DNA of 64,000 nucleotides, from NCBI GenBank assembly GCA_902478545.1, contig CABSLA010000001.1:1-64000 (forward strand), in the 5' to 3' direction. Both the position numbers and the translations under genes were made by a program. This stretch comes from an uncultured Collinsella sp. Lineage in GTDB: Bacteria; Actinomycetota; Coriobacteriia; Coriobacteriales; Coriobacteriaceae. Below are positions 27,101 through 35,572 of this stretch, in pieces. The notes beneath the pieces are model-generated. The model saw nothing but the letters and a program-made list of their open reading frames with translations, had not been told where the DNA came from and did no database searches. Numbering within the stretch: position 1 is the stretch's first letter; the number at the start of each line of letters is the position of its first letter.

Positions 27101-27890
27101 CGTGTTCCCCGGCAACAACTGCGAGTACGACAGCGCCCGCGCCTTCCGTGCCGCCGGCGCCGAGGCCGACACCTTCGTGATCAACAACCTCACGCCCGAG
27201 GCCGTCGCCGAGAGCACCCACGAGCTTGCCCGCCGCATCCGTGCAAGCCAGATCGTCATGATCCCCGGCGGCTTCTCGGGCGGCGACGAGCCCGATGGCT
27301 CCGCCAAGTTCATCACGGCGTTCTTCCGCGCTCCCGAGGTCACCGAGGCAGTCCGCGACCTGCTCAAGGTCCGCGATGGCCTGATGCTGGGCATCTGCAA
27401 CGGCTTCCAGGCCCTGGTCAAGCTTGGCCTGGTGCCCTACGGCGACATCGTCGATGCCACGCCCGATGCCCCCACGCTGACGTTCAACACCATCGGTCGC
27501 CATCAGAGCCGTCTGGTGCGTACCCGTATCTCGTCCAACCTGTCCCCGTGGCTGTCGCAGTGCAGCCTGGACGACCCCTACACCGTCGCCATCAGCCACG
27601 GCGAGGGCCGCTTTGTCGCCAACGACGAGGTGCTCGCACAGCTGATCGCAAACGGCCAGGTCGCCACGCAGTACGTGGGCGAGGACGGCAAACCGAGCAT
27701 GGACCTTTCCGTCAACCCCAACGGCTCCGCACTGGCCATCGAGGGCATCACGAGCCCCGACGGCCGCGTTCTGGGCAAGATGGGCCATGCCGAGCGCCGC
27801 GGCGACAACCTGTACCGCAACGTGCCCGAGCATGTCCCCGGCGATAAGTTCATGCCGATCTTTGAGAGCGGCGTGGCCTACTTCGCTTAA
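24144..27890 (+). CDS. purL: Phosphoribosylformylglycinamidine synthase
   Basis: Fourth step of purine synthesis: converts FGAR to FGAM with ATP and glutamine. At 1248 residues it is the large single-chain form that joins the synthetase and glutaminase parts, unlike the split PurL/PurQ/PurS of many Gram-positives. In order: N-terminal PurS-like part, the two AIRS-type halves (FKNETHNHPAEIEPFGG about 311-327; GGKDSMSGS about 770), and a C-terminal class I amidotransferase with VIPGGFSGGDEPDG, catalytic Cys in LGICNGFQAL and His in SHGEGRF. AGGAAGG lies before the ATG. Stand-alone, with a terminator at 27928. Confidence 0.96.
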   Translation: MVSRIYVEKKPGFDVEAQQLKGELTEILGIKGIEALRIINRYDVEGIDEELFRSCVPTVFSEPQVDVTYDELPASDGAVFAVEFLPGQFDQRADSASECVQLISQGERPAVRSAKVYMISGTLDEAAIEAIKHYVVNPVEARIASLDLPETLYMETPEPQPVEVLDGFRELDEAGLAAFIADRGLAMDEADIAFCQQYFRDEDRDPTITEIRVIDTYWSDHCRHTTFGTALDDVTIDDAVVQQAFDRYMEMRHELGRDAKPVCLMDMGTIGAKYLKKTGVMTDVDESEEINACTVKVKVDVDGEDQDWLFLFKNETHNHPAEIEPFGGAATCVGGAIRDPLSGRSYVYQAMRVTGAGDPTVPVSETLEGKLPQRKLVTTAAAGYSSYGNQIGLATGQVNELYHPGYVAKRMEVGAVVGATPANHVRRECPAPTDKIILLGGRTGRDGIGGATGSSKTQNTESIETSGAEVQKGNAPVERKLQRLFRRGDACRLIKRCNDFGAGGVSVAVGELADGLYVDLDTVTKKYDGLDGTELAISESQERMACAVADGDVEEFMGYAAEENLEATVIAEVTAEPRMRMAWNGVAIVDLSREFLNSNGAPKHQVAHVCARSVWQPSWAGTTLTERMTSLVTDLNVASNKGLSERFDSTIGAATVLMPFGGKTQLTPSSAMVAKFPVDGETTTASAMAWGFNPYLMEADQFAGAYLSVVESIAKLVAAGFEHKRAYLSFQEYFERLRTEAERWGKPMAAVLGALMAQVDLGAGAIGGKDSMSGSFEDEAGELNVPPTLISFAVAVGRAARAVSPEFKGLTHRVVRIAPATYGEDYRPDAQQLLAAFDTVEALTATGDALAVSTPGYGCGAESLFKMCVGNQIGFELAEDVDVESLFTPLYGSFIVELAEDAELPEVADGVVVEPLGTTVEGYVIDTGSEVIELSELQEAWESGIEGVFAYRSAGETAEVETIDFRAKDIHVYGGAKIARPRVIIPVFPGNNCEYDSARAFRAAGAEADTFVINNLTPEAVAESTHELARRIRASQIVMIPGGFSGGDEPDGSAKFITAFFRAPEVTEAVRDLLKVRDGLMLGICNGFQALVKLGLVPYGDIVDATPDAPTLTFNTIGRHQSRLVRTRISSNLSPWLSQCSLDDPYTVAISHGEGRFVANDEVLAQLIANGQVATQYVGEDGKPSMDLSVNPNGSALAIEGITSPDGRVLGKMGHAERRGDNLYRNVPEHVPGDKFMPIFESGVAYFA

Positions 27891-27927
27891 TGCGTCCCAT
27901 CGGGTACAATCCCCTCGGGTAATAACA

Positions 27928-27964
27928 CCCGCCACCGGCACACCCGGTGGCGGGTTCTTTTTTG
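27928..27964 (+). terminator. Terminator of purL
   Basis: CCCGCCACCGG and CCGGTGGCGGG form a perfect 11-bp stem followed by TTCTTTTTT. Confidence 0.9.
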
Positions 27965-27988
27965 CTTCGCGCATACAGGAAGGACATC

Positions 27989-28924
27989 ATGGAAAGCCGC
28001 AAGCCGTATCTCGCCACCCTGCCCGGACTCATCCTGGGCTGCCTCGTCTGCTGCGCGCTCTGGGGGTCGGCTTTCCCCTGCATCAAGATCGGTTACGGGC
28101 TCTTTGGCATCCCCGCGCACGATTGCGCCTCACAGCTGCTCTTTGCGGGCTTGCGCTTCACGCTTGCCGGCGCCCTGGTTATCGTTGGGATGAGTGCGGC
28201 CCAGCGCCGTCCACTCGTTCCGCAGGCTCGCGACATCAAGCCCATCTTTGTCCTGTCGCTCTTCCAGACTATCGGGCAGTACTTCTTTTTCTACCTGGGA
28301 CTCTCGCGCGCCAGCGCCATGTCGAGTTCCATCATCGAGGCCAGCGCCAACTTCCTCGCAATCCTCTTTGCCGCCTTGGCATTTCACACCGAGAAGCTCA
28401 ATACGGCCAAGGTGCTTGGCTGTGTGCTGGGCTTTACCGGCGTCGCGCTCGTCAACCTTTCGGGCGCGGACGGCACCTTTGGCTTTACGCTCGACGGCGA
28501 GGGCTTTATCTTGGCTTCCACTGTTGCAGGCGCCCTATCGACCTGCCTGATCGGCATCTTCTCGCGCGAGCACGACGGCGTCTTGCTTGCCGGGTGGCAG
28601 TTTTTAGTCGGTGGCGTGGTCCTTACCGCCATCGGGTTTTTGATGGGCGGCACGTTGTCCCCCACCGAAATCGCCCCCGCCATCGCGCTCATCATTTATA
28701 TGGCGCTCATTTCCGCCGTCGCGTACTCGCTGTGGTCGCGCCTGCTTGCCGTCAACCCCGTCAGCCGCGTCTCGGTCTTTGGGTTTATGAACCCCGTCTT
28801 TGGTGTGGTGCTGAGCGCGCTGCTGCTCGGCGAGGGCGCTGGCACGAGCCCCGTCACCGTACTTGTTGCCCTGCTCTTGGTCTGCAGCGGCATCATCATT
28901 GTCAACAAACCTAAAAAGGCCTAG
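27989..28924 (+). CDS. EamA family (DMT) transporter
   Basis: Drug/metabolite transporter superfamily protein of 311 residues with ten hydrophobic segments in two repeated EamA halves. LILGCLVCCALWGSAFP at the start and ALISAVAYSLWSRLL, MNPVFGVVLSALLLGE in the second half are typical. Such proteins usually export amino acids or other metabolites; the substrate is not known. The start at 27989 follows AGGAAGG by five bases; it lies after the purL terminator, so it has at least some separate transcription. Confidence 0.85.
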   Translation: MESRKPYLATLPGLILGCLVCCALWGSAFPCIKIGYGLFGIPAHDCASQLLFAGLRFTLAGALVIVGMSAAQRRPLVPQARDIKPIFVLSLFQTIGQYFFFYLGLSRASAMSSSIIEASANFLAILFAALAFHTEKLNTAKVLGCVLGFTGVALVNLSGADGTFGFTLDGEGFILASTVAGALSTCLIGIFSREHDGVLLAGWQFLVGGVVLTAIGFLMGGTLSPTEIAPAIALIIYMALISAVAYSLWSRLLAVNPVSRVSVFGFMNPVFGVVLSALLLGEGAGTSPVTVLVALLLVCSGIIIVNKPKKA

Positions 28925-29071
28925 CGAGCTCACCTTTTTAGAGAGGGTGTTCGCAAACTTTAGCTTAATGGAGCACACTGGTTCTCGTTGATTTCGTACC
29001 GAGTCGCGGCGGCAGACGCCCGTCTTGCCGCACCGCGCCTGGGCATTATGGCCGGTGGCCCCCACAAACGC

Positions 29072-29112
29072 AAAAAGGGGCGCACGACCACCACGGTCGT
29101 GTGCCCCTTTTC
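29072..29112. terminator. Bidirectional terminator between EamA and GGDEF genes
   Basis: AAAAGGGGCGCACGACC and GGTCGTGTGCCCCTTTT pair over 17 bases with one wobble; A and T runs at both ends suit the two convergent genes. The rest of 28925-29071 holds only a weak GCGG-GGCA dyad near 29010-29040. Confidence 0.85.
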
Positions 29113-30255
29113 CTAGCGTATCTGGACGCCGGCCTTCTTTTTCTCGGCCTTGACGCGGTAGAGCTCCGCGTCGGCAGCGCGAAGCAAGTCTTGCCAGGTA
29201 TCGACGCCGTCACCGACCCGTGCGTAGCCGATGGACATCCGCAACAGATACGGCACCTCGGCGCGCGCGAGCTCGTCGTTGATTGCCGCGCACAGACGTA
29301 TGATGTCCTGTTCCGCTGCCGCCTTTTGAAGGACTACGAACTCATCGCCGCCATAACGTGCGATAAAGCTGCCAGACGCCGTGCAGACCTTTTTGAGCGC
29401 AGCAGATAAGACCTGAAGAGCATGATCACCCTCCACATGTCCATAGCGATCGTTAATCTGCTTAAAGCCGTCAGCGTCCATCATGAGAAGATACACATCG
29501 TCCGTATGACCAACATTTGAGAAGAGCGACAGCATATAGGTCTCAAAACGGTTGCGATTGTTGAGGCCAGTCAACGGGTCGGTCGAGATGAACTGCTCCT
29601 GGCAGATGATATAGAGCAGCAACATGCTAATCATTATGCCGACACAAAGGCCAGGCACCGAGTATACGATCTGAAAGGTACCGCCCACCAGGGCCGGAAT
29701 GGCGAAAAATGCTAAGGTTCGATAGATAGCCTTCGTCTGCAGGCTCTCGACCCTGCGAGATTGCACAAACGCATGCAGGGACGTATGTATAACGTAACAG
29801 TAGCTGACAATGGGCTGGATCATATAGGCAAAGCCGCGACGATACACGCCCTGCGAATCGATATAGAACAGGGCGTGCGTCCAGTAACTGGTAAAAGCCA
29901 GCACGACCACCAGAGCCGTAGGCAACGTTACAAGCACCACCCTATAGCGCGAGGTCACAAGGTGAGAGCCCTGCATCGTCTCGGAATAGATAAACCAAAT
30001 GAGACACGCGATGGCGAAGAGCGAAAACGAAACCGCGTTGGAAATCCAGTTGGCTGCAATGCCCAACGTGCCGTCCACACCATCCGAAAGCGTCCAGATC
30101 ATATAGAAGAAAATGTAGGCAGCAGACGTGTAGCCCAGCATGCTAAACAAAAGCTGCTGGGTGCTCGAGAACAGGGAGCGACGGCTTCGTACGGCAAGCC
30201 CGATAAGAACAATCATGCATAGCAGGAATATCTCAATCTTGAGTGCCTTAACCAC
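29113..30255 (-). CDS. Membrane GGDEF protein, diguanylate cyclase
   Basis: About 380 residues: six to seven hydrophobic segments (about 1-215) then a GGDEF domain (about 220-380) with STDPLTGLNNRNRF, MMDADGFKQINDRYGH and an intact active site YGGDEF. It should make cyclic di-GMP at the membrane in response to an unknown signal. I do not see an RxxD inhibitory site just before GGDEF. The start is taken as GTG at 30255, seven bases after GGAGG; an ATG six codons upstream would contain that site. No EAL or PilZ partner is in the window. Confidence 0.9.
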   Translation of the reverse strand: MVKALKIEIFLLCMIVLIGLAVRSRRSLFSSTQQLLFSMLGYTSAAYIFFYMIWTLSDGVDGTLGIAANWISNAVSFSLFAIACLIWFIYSETMQGSHLVTSRYRVVLVTLPTALVVVLAFTSYWTHALFYIDSQGVYRRGFAYMIQPIVSYCYVIHTSLHAFVQSRRVESLQTKAIYRTLAFFAIPALVGGTFQIVYSVPGLCVGIMISMLLLYIICQEQFISTDPLTGLNNRNRFETYMLSLFSNVGHTDDVYLLMMDADGFKQINDRYGHVEGDHALQVLSAALKKVCTASGSFIARYGGDEFVVLQKAAAEQDIIRLCAAINDELARAEVPYLLRMSIGYARVGDGVDTWQDLLRAADAELYRVKAEKKKAGVQIR

Positions 30256-30354
30256 TAGACGCCCTCCCTTCAATATCCAAGTGGTCAGAATCGCCCGATT
30301 CGTGTCTGGGCAATAAACGCCCCTTTCTCCGCAGGGGTAAGGGGAATAATAGCA

Positions 30355-30398
30355 GAGCGCCCGAACGTCACTGCAAGACAGCTCTCGTTCGGGCGCTC
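30355..30398 (-). terminator. Inverted repeat downstream of the permease gene
   Basis: GAGCGCCCGAACG and CGTTCGGGCGCTC form a perfect 13-bp stem around an 18-base loop, 46 bases after the stop of the minus-strand permease gene. The following minus-strand bases TGCTATTATT are only modestly T-rich. Confidence 0.6.
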
Positions 30399-30443
30399 AA
30401 ACGGCGCGAGTTGCACGCCGGAATCATTGATGGGTATCGATTG

Positions 30444-31466
30444 CTACTCGCCATCGATGTCGGCCGCGACAGCCTCCTCGATGGCCTCGACACCGGCAGG
30501 CGACAGGTCTTCCTTGCCCTGGCAGAACTTCTTATCGACCCAGCCGGTCAGAATCGGGGCCATGATTGCCGTGATGATGACGGCGGTGGCGATCTGCGCA
30601 TACGCGGTGGGCGCAAGCTCGGCATAGCGCGGAGCGACCTCGGCGAGGGCGACCGGCGTGGTCATGGCCGTGCCGGCAATGGTGGAGCATGCCACAGCCG
30701 CCTTACCGTTGCCGCCACACAAGCGCTCGAAGGCAAAGGTAATGGGACCGACGATAAAGAGCGTGATGAGGCCCAGCAGGATACCCGAAATACCGCCGGT
30801 GATAAAGCTCGAAAGGCTCATGGACGCACCGAGCTGAAAGCCGATAACGGCGATCGCGGGATTGGCGCCGGGGACCAGCATGTTCTTGATAAACGGGAAC
30901 AAGTTGCCCAGGACCATGCCGATAACGAGCGGCAGGATGGATCCGATGATGGTGCCGACGGGGATGTTGGCGAGACCCGAAACACCAAGGATGATCATCG
31001 TGACGGCGGGGCCGGCCGTAAAGAACAGGATACCGACAGCGCCCTGCTCGGACTCATCGCCGAACTCGCCCATGATGCCCGTATAGAGCGCCATGTTGCA
31101 AAACGTAATGCCGCCGATGATGGAAACCGAACTCAGGCCTAAAAAGTTATCGTTAAAGAAGTACGCGACGCCCAGACCCAGCGCGGCTGCCACTACAAGC
31201 TTAGGAATCAGCACGACGATGCCGGTCTTGATGGCGCCCGGCGTGGACTTAAAGCTGATGCCGGCGCCCACGAACAGCAAGATCGCGGCAACGATGGTGT
31301 TGGAGCCACCGCGGCAGGCAGCCGTAAAGAAGCCGCCGACCTCAAAGACCTGCGGGCAGAAGGTATTGAGCAAAAGGCCGACGATCATCGGATAGATCAT
31401 GATGTCGCCCGGGATACGCGGGACCTTGAATTTCTTTTGCTCGTTGGCGGTCGCTTCCTGTGCCAT
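30444..31466 (-). CDS. 2-keto-3-deoxygluconate permease (KdgT family)
   Basis: Membrane protein of 340 residues with about ten hydrophobic segments and KdgT-family stretches: VPRIPGDIMIYPMIVGLLLNT, GSNTIVAAILLFVGAGI, and FERLCGGNGKAAVACSTIAGTA. Family members take up 2-keto-3-deoxygluconate from pectin or uronate breakdown with protons. No KDG kinase or aldolase is next to it, so the true substrate could differ. GGGGG upstream favours the ATG at 31466 over one ten codons earlier. Appears monocistronic. Confidence 0.82.
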   Translation of the reverse strand: MAQEATANEQKKFKVPRIPGDIMIYPMIVGLLLNTFCPQVFEVGGFFTAACRGGSNTIVAAILLFVGAGISFKSTPGAIKTGIVVLIPKLVVAAALGLGVAYFFNDNFLGLSSVSIIGGITFCNMALYTGIMGEFGDESEQGAVGILFFTAGPAVTMIILGVSGLANIPVGTIIGSILPLVIGMVLGNLFPFIKNMLVPGANPAIAVIGFQLGASMSLSSFITGGISGILLGLITLFIVGPITFAFERLCGGNGKAAVACSTIAGTAMTTPVALAEVAPRYAELAPTAYAQIATAVIITAIMAPILTGWVDKKFCQGKEDLSPAGVEAIEEAVAADIDGE

Positions 31467-31607
31467 GAAACCCCCATTTCCGTTGACGCAGAACAAAAGC
31501 CCACGTCACGCTTTGCTACAGTAAAGTTTGACCATGGTACCAGAAGAAGCAGACCGCCTCGGTGAGAAATTCGATTCGTTAGGCCGGGACGATAACGCGT
31601 CCTGCTC

Positions 31608-31931
31608 CTATACGAGGCTCAAAACGATATAGAACACGATGCCCGAAACGCAGCACCACAACATCGACTTTGTCTTGATTGCCACCGCCACGACGCCGGC
31701 GGCCGCAATCCAGGGAATCAAGCCTCGCCACAAGCCGGCGTCAAAAGCGCCGGGGTTTATCAAATCATTAGCGACCAGCGCCGCGAAGGCGGCGGACGGA
31801 ATATAACCCAAGGCCTCGGTAACGCGGGGCGACAGCGTTCTCCCGCGCAACGCAAACGCCGGGGCAATGCGGAAAAATGCGATGGCCGCCCACGACGACA
31901 GCCACAGGACCAAAAACTCATTAACGGGCAT
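31608..31931 (-). CDS. azlD: AzlD family branched-chain amino acid exporter subunit
   Basis: Small hydrophobic protein of 107 residues with about four membrane segments, the usual AzlD size. FFRIAPAFALRGRTLSPRV and LGYIPSAAFAALV match the family. With AzlC it forms a two-part exporter for branched-chain amino acids (BrnFE type). Its ATG at 31931 follows AAGGAAGGGG and overlaps the azlC stop by 11 bases, suggesting coupled translation. Confidence 0.88.
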   Translation of the reverse strand: MPVNEFLVLWLSSWAAIAFFRIAPAFALRGRTLSPRVTEALGYIPSAAFAALVANDLINPGAFDAGLWRGLIPWIAAAGVVAVAIKTKSMLWCCVSGIVFYIVLSLV

Positions 31932-32613
31932 CGCGAGCACCCCTTCCTTCGGCGAGAGCATCGCACGCAAGCGCCGCGGCAACGCCGACGAGCACGCTTA
32001 CCGGCACGGCGATATTCGTCCACCCCAAGAACTTGCATATGGCAACGGACACCGCAGCCAAACTGGCAGCTACGACATTGCCGCTCGACAGTCGCTGCGA
32101 AAAGAGCAGGCAGATAAAGAGCGAGGTGCAGACAAAGGCTGCAATGGCGGTGGGAACATCGACAACGGCGCCGACGATGGCGCCCATCGTACACGTAACG
32201 CCCCATGTTGCGATGAGGATCACGTTGAGCACGAAGGACTCGAGCGGGCCCCAATCCTCCCCCTCAATCAGCTTGGCAAGCGAGATGCCATATGCCTCCT
32301 CGGTAAGTGTCGCGGCAACAGCCAGCGTCTGACGCTTCGAGGCATTCTTCAGATGCGGCGCGATCGATGCCGAGTAAAGCGCAAAACGCGAGGAGATGGC
32401 AGCAACGCTCGCGATAATCGAAGGTGCCGGTACGCCCGCCAGCCAAAGATTGCAGATCATAAACTGCCCGCTGCCCGTCACAAACGTGCTGCTCAGAGCA
32501 AAGACCATCCAGGGCTTCATTCCCGTCTGCCCCATGATCATTCCGCACGGCGCGCCTATTGCAACATAGGTAAGCATCACTGGCCAGACGGTTCTAACGA
32601 TTTTGAGCACCAT
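31921..32613 (-). CDS. azlC: AzlC family branched-chain amino acid exporter subunit
   Basis: Large subunit of the AzlCD exporter, 230 residues with about seven hydrophobic segments. Family stretches FALSSTFVTGSGQFM, SRFALYSASIAPHL and LTEEAYGISL are present. It would lower excess cellular leucine, isoleucine or valine, opposite in direction to the liv operon. Start at 32613 (MVLKIVRTVWP) follows AGGATGAGAAG; the frame stays open upstream without a good site. Divergent from the HD hydrolase gene. Confidence 0.9.
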   Translation of the reverse strand: MVLKIVRTVWPVMLTYVAIGAPCGMIMGQTGMKPWMVFALSSTFVTGSGQFMICNLWLAGVPAPSIIASVAAISSRFALYSASIAPHLKNASKRQTLAVAATLTEEAYGISLAKLIEGEDWGPLESFVLNVILIATWGVTCTMGAIVGAVVDVPTAIAAFVCTSLFICLLFSQRLSSGNVVAASLAAVSVAICKFLGWTNIAVPVSVLVGVAAALACDALAEGRGARDAR

Positions 32614-32739
32614 ACGCTTCTCATCCTGACAAGGTCTCCGAGCCGCATGTAGCGACACGGCAGAATCATCATCCGACAGCAACCGAGTTCACCTACAATT
32701 GCCACCGGATCGAAAGACACAACTTTTTAGGAAGTCATT

Positions 32740-33552
32740 ATGACAGCTATCGATCGAGACCGGGCTCGCGCGGCCTTCAAAAGCTACACCGATGCCTACG
32801 ACGCCACCAACCCACGCATCGCGCTCAAAATCGAGCATACGTACCACGTGGCCGAGGCATGCGATGCCGTAGCGCGCGAGCAGGGCTGGTCGTCAGAAGA
32901 TATTGCCCTGGCATGGCTTTGCGGCCTGCTACACGATATGGGCCGCTTTGAGCAACTTCGGCGCTGGGACACCTTTAAGGACGCCGAGAGCATGAGCCAT
33001 GCGGCGCTGGGCATCGAGGTCCTCTTTGGCGAGAATCCCGCCGATGCACCCGCCACGACAAACATCCGTGACTTTATCGAAACCGGTGCGCATGACGAGC
33101 TCATCCGAGCGAGCATCGCCTATCACAGCGATTTCCGTCTACCCGCGCAGCTCGACGAGCGTACACGGTGCTTCTGCGATATCGTGCGCGATGGTGACAA
33201 GATCGACATTATGCGCACCATCGCCGACAGCACCGTCGAGACCATCCTTAAGGTGGATGAGGACGCATTTCTCGCCAGCCACTTCTCGTCGCCGACACTT
33301 GCCGCCTTTGACGAGCACCGCTGCGTCGCACGCGATGAGCGCGATGAGCCCGCCGACTTCTTGGTGGGGCTTATCTGCTTTATGTTTGAGCTCGTCTATC
33401 CAGCAAGCCGCGCGCTGGCGCGCGAACAGGGCGATATCCACCGCCTGCTCGACGCGCCCTTTGGCATTACGCGGCCCTTTACCGACCCCGCCACGCAGGC
33501 AACTTGGAGCCGCCTAAAGGACGAGATGCGCGACTGGCTGGCGCGCGCCTAG
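32740..33552 (+). CDS. HD domain phosphohydrolase
   Basis: A 270-residue soluble protein with the HD metal-site order: His in HTYHVAEACD (about 33), LLHDMGRFEQ (about 67-76), a later His in IAYHSDF (about 127) and Asp in VRDGDKIDIM (about 150). HD proteins of this kind cleave phosphoesters of nucleotides or related compounds; the substrate here is unknown. It overlaps the convergent etfA by four bases at the stop codons. Confidence 0.8.
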   Translation: MTAIDRDRARAAFKSYTDAYDATNPRIALKIEHTYHVAEACDAVAREQGWSSEDIALAWLCGLLHDMGRFEQLRRWDTFKDAESMSHAALGIEVLFGENPADAPATTNIRDFIETGAHDELIRASIAYHSDFRLPAQLDERTRCFCDIVRDGDKIDIMRTIADSTVETILKVDEDAFLASHFSSPTLAAFDEHRCVARDERDEPADFLVGLICFMFELVYPASRALAREQGDIHRLLDAPFGITRPFTDPATQATWSRLKDEMRDWLARA

Positions 33553-34754
33553 CGCTCAAGCTGGGCCAGCAGCTCCTCGACGACCTCGACGGCGTCCCCA
33601 ACAACCTTGTACTGGGCAGCACCAAAGATGGGGGCATCCGGGTCCTCGTTGATGGCGATAATGCACTCGGCCCCACCGATGCCGGCAAGATGCTGGATGG
33701 CGCCCGAAACACCAATACTCACGAGAAGCCTGGGCGAAACCGATACGCCCGTCTGGCCAATCTGATGGCGATACTCCAACCAGCCGGCCTCCACGACAGG
33801 TCGCGTGCAGCCAAGCTCGGATCCCAGAGCCTCGGCGAGCTTTCGCATCAGGGGCAGGTTTTTCTTGGAGCCAATGCCGCGACCCACCACGACCAGGCGC
33901 TCGGCATCGGCGATCGAAGCCCGCTGTCCCCACTCCTCGGCGGGAATCGAGATCTCGACACGAGCCCTAGCATCATCAGCAAGTGATATCTGGGTGATCG
34001 TGCCGGAGCGGCCGTAGTCAAAGTCGGGCGCCTTAAAGATGCCGGGACGAACCGTTGCCATCTGGGGACGATGATTGGGGCAGACGATGGTGGCCATCAA
34101 GTTGCCGCCAAACGCCGGACGCGTCTGTTGCAGCAGCCCCGTTTCCGCATCCATCGAAAGTACGGTGCAGTCAGCCGTAAGGCCCGTCTGCAAACGCACG
34201 GCAACGCCGGGTGCCAGTTCGCGGCCAAAAGCGGTCGCGCCGTATAGGATGGCCTCGGGTTTGCGTTCGGCTACCAAATCGCAGATCAAGCGGGCGTAGA
34301 CCTCCGCATCGTTTTGGCGCAGGCGCTCGTCGCGACAGGCCAGGACTTCGTCGGCGCCCGCGCAAACCAGATGCTCCAGGTCACCGAGAGAACCCTCGGA
34401 GCCCATACCGACCAGCGCCACCAGACGGCAGCCGCGAGCATCGGCAAGCTCGCGGCCCTTGCCCATGAGCTCATAGGTAACGGGATTCACCGTATCGTGC
34501 TCGTCGGTCTGCGCGAATACCCAAATGTCTCGATATGCATCAAGGTCTGCCGCGCCGGCAGCTTCGTCTCGCTCGATCGAGATAGCGTTGACGGGACAGG
34601 CATCGACGCACCCGCCGCACAAGATGCAGCCTTCGGTCACGCGGGCGCAGCGATTGGGACGCTCGCCCTCCACCACAATGCCGCCCGAGGCGCAGGCGCG
34701 AACGCAGCGACCGCAGCCGATACAGGCTTCGCTATCGATAATCAGTCCGCTCAT
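33549..34754 (-). CDS. etfA: EtfA with N-terminal 2x[4Fe-4S] ferredoxin domain
   Basis: Electron-transfer flavoprotein alpha subunit of 401 residues. It begins with a ferredoxin domain carrying CIGCGRCVRAC and CILCGGCVDACP (two [4Fe-4S] clusters, residues about 10-60), then the EtfA body with a FAD site (VVGRGIGSKKN, SVSPRLLVSIGVSGAIQHLAG, INEDPDAPIF). A ferredoxin-extended EtfA is typical of LctC/CarE-type bifurcating or confurcating flavoproteins. It directly follows etfB and the FAD oxidase gene. Confidence 0.93.
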   Translation of the reverse strand: MSGLIIDSEACIGCGRCVRACASGGIVVEGERPNRCARVTEGCILCGGCVDACPVNAISIERDEAAGAADLDAYRDIWVFAQTDEHDTVNPVTYELMGKGRELADARGCRLVALVGMGSEGSLGDLEHLVCAGADEVLACRDERLRQNDAEVYARLICDLVAERKPEAILYGATAFGRELAPGVAVRLQTGLTADCTVLSMDAETGLLQQTRPAFGGNLMATIVCPNHRPQMATVRPGIFKAPDFDYGRSGTITQISLADDARARVEISIPAEEWGQRASIADAERLVVVGRGIGSKKNLPLMRKLAEALGSELGCTRPVVEAGWLEYRHQIGQTGVSVSPRLLVSIGVSGAIQHLAGIGGAECIIAINEDPDAPIFGAAQYKVVGDAVEVVEELLAQLER

Positions 34755-35570
34755 CTATGCCATCCCCTCGATAATCTTGGCAAGTTTTGCCGCCTGCTCG
34801 GACGCCGTTCCGTCAACGTCCTCGCACGTTTGGTCGCGGTCGGGCACAAACGATCGCACGACCTGTGTCGGTGATCCGGCAAGGCCGCAACGCGAGGGAT
34901 CGGCGTTCACGTCGGCGGCACTGGCCACGCGCACGTCCGCCTCCTCCGCCGCGCGAATACCGGCAATGCTCGGCATACGCAGCTGGCCGATCTCCTTGGC
35001 GGTCGTCATCGCACACGGTATCTCAAGATAGACCGTCTCCTCGCCGGCATCGCAGCCGTGAATGAGCGTCAGCGAGCCACAGGTCGTAAAGCCCGCGCTC
35101 TGCACGCAACTCACGTCGGTCACGCAGGGAATCTCAAAGGCTCCGGCAAGCTCGGGACCGATCTGGGCCGTATCGCCATCCACCGCCATCTTGCCGCAGA
35201 TGAGCAGGTCGAAGTCCTCGTCGAGCGCCTCGATGCCGCATTTGAGAGCATAGGTGGTCGCCAGGGTATCGGCACCTGCAAAGGCGCGATCGGTCAGCAG
35301 CAGCGCGTCGTCGGCGCCTCGAGCGATGCAGTCGCGCAGCAGCGACTCGGTCGCGGGGATGCCCATCGACACCACCGTCACGCGCACATCCATGCCAAAG
35401 CCGATAAAGTCGTCCTTCAGCGCCAGCGCGCATTCCAAAGCGCTCGCATCAAAGGGATTAATGACCGCCTGCTTGCCATCGCGCACGATGGTATTGGTCT
35501 TGGGGTCCATCTTGACCTCAGTGCTGCCCGGCACGGCCTTGACGCACACCACCATATGGAAATCGCTCAT
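34755..35570 (-). CDS. etfB: EtfB, electron-transfer flavoprotein beta
   Basis: Beta subunit of 271 residues with CVKAVPGS, VINPFDASALECAL, GADDALLLTDRAFAGADTLAT, ICGKMAVDGDTAQIGPELA and a C-terminal tail. These are the usual EtfB segments; the DGDTAQIGP signature region binds FAD or AMP depending on class. It sits between the FAD oxidase and etfA in the order of transcription, start overlapping or abutting the oxidase stop (TGA 35573-35575). An upstream GTG two codons earlier is an alternative start. Confidence 0.93.
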   Translation of the reverse strand: MSDFHMVVCVKAVPGSTEVKMDPKTNTIVRDGKQAVINPFDASALECALALKDDFIGFGMDVRVTVVSMGIPATESLLRDCIARGADDALLLTDRAFAGADTLATTYALKCGIEALDEDFDLLICGKMAVDGDTAQIGPELAGAFEIPCVTDVSCVQSAGFTTCGSLTLIHGCDAGEETVYLEIPCAMTTAKEIGQLRMPSIAGIRAAEEADVRVASAADVNADPSRCGLAGSPTQVVRSFVPDRDQTCEDVDGTASEQAAKLAKIIEGMA

Positions 35571-35572
35571 CT

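Noticed and set aside
24126..27974. 1282-codon minus-strand frame opposite the whole of purL
   Set aside because: Its length is striking but comes from GC-biased third positions of purL; composition is Gly/Ala/Val/His-rich with no motif or ribosome site.
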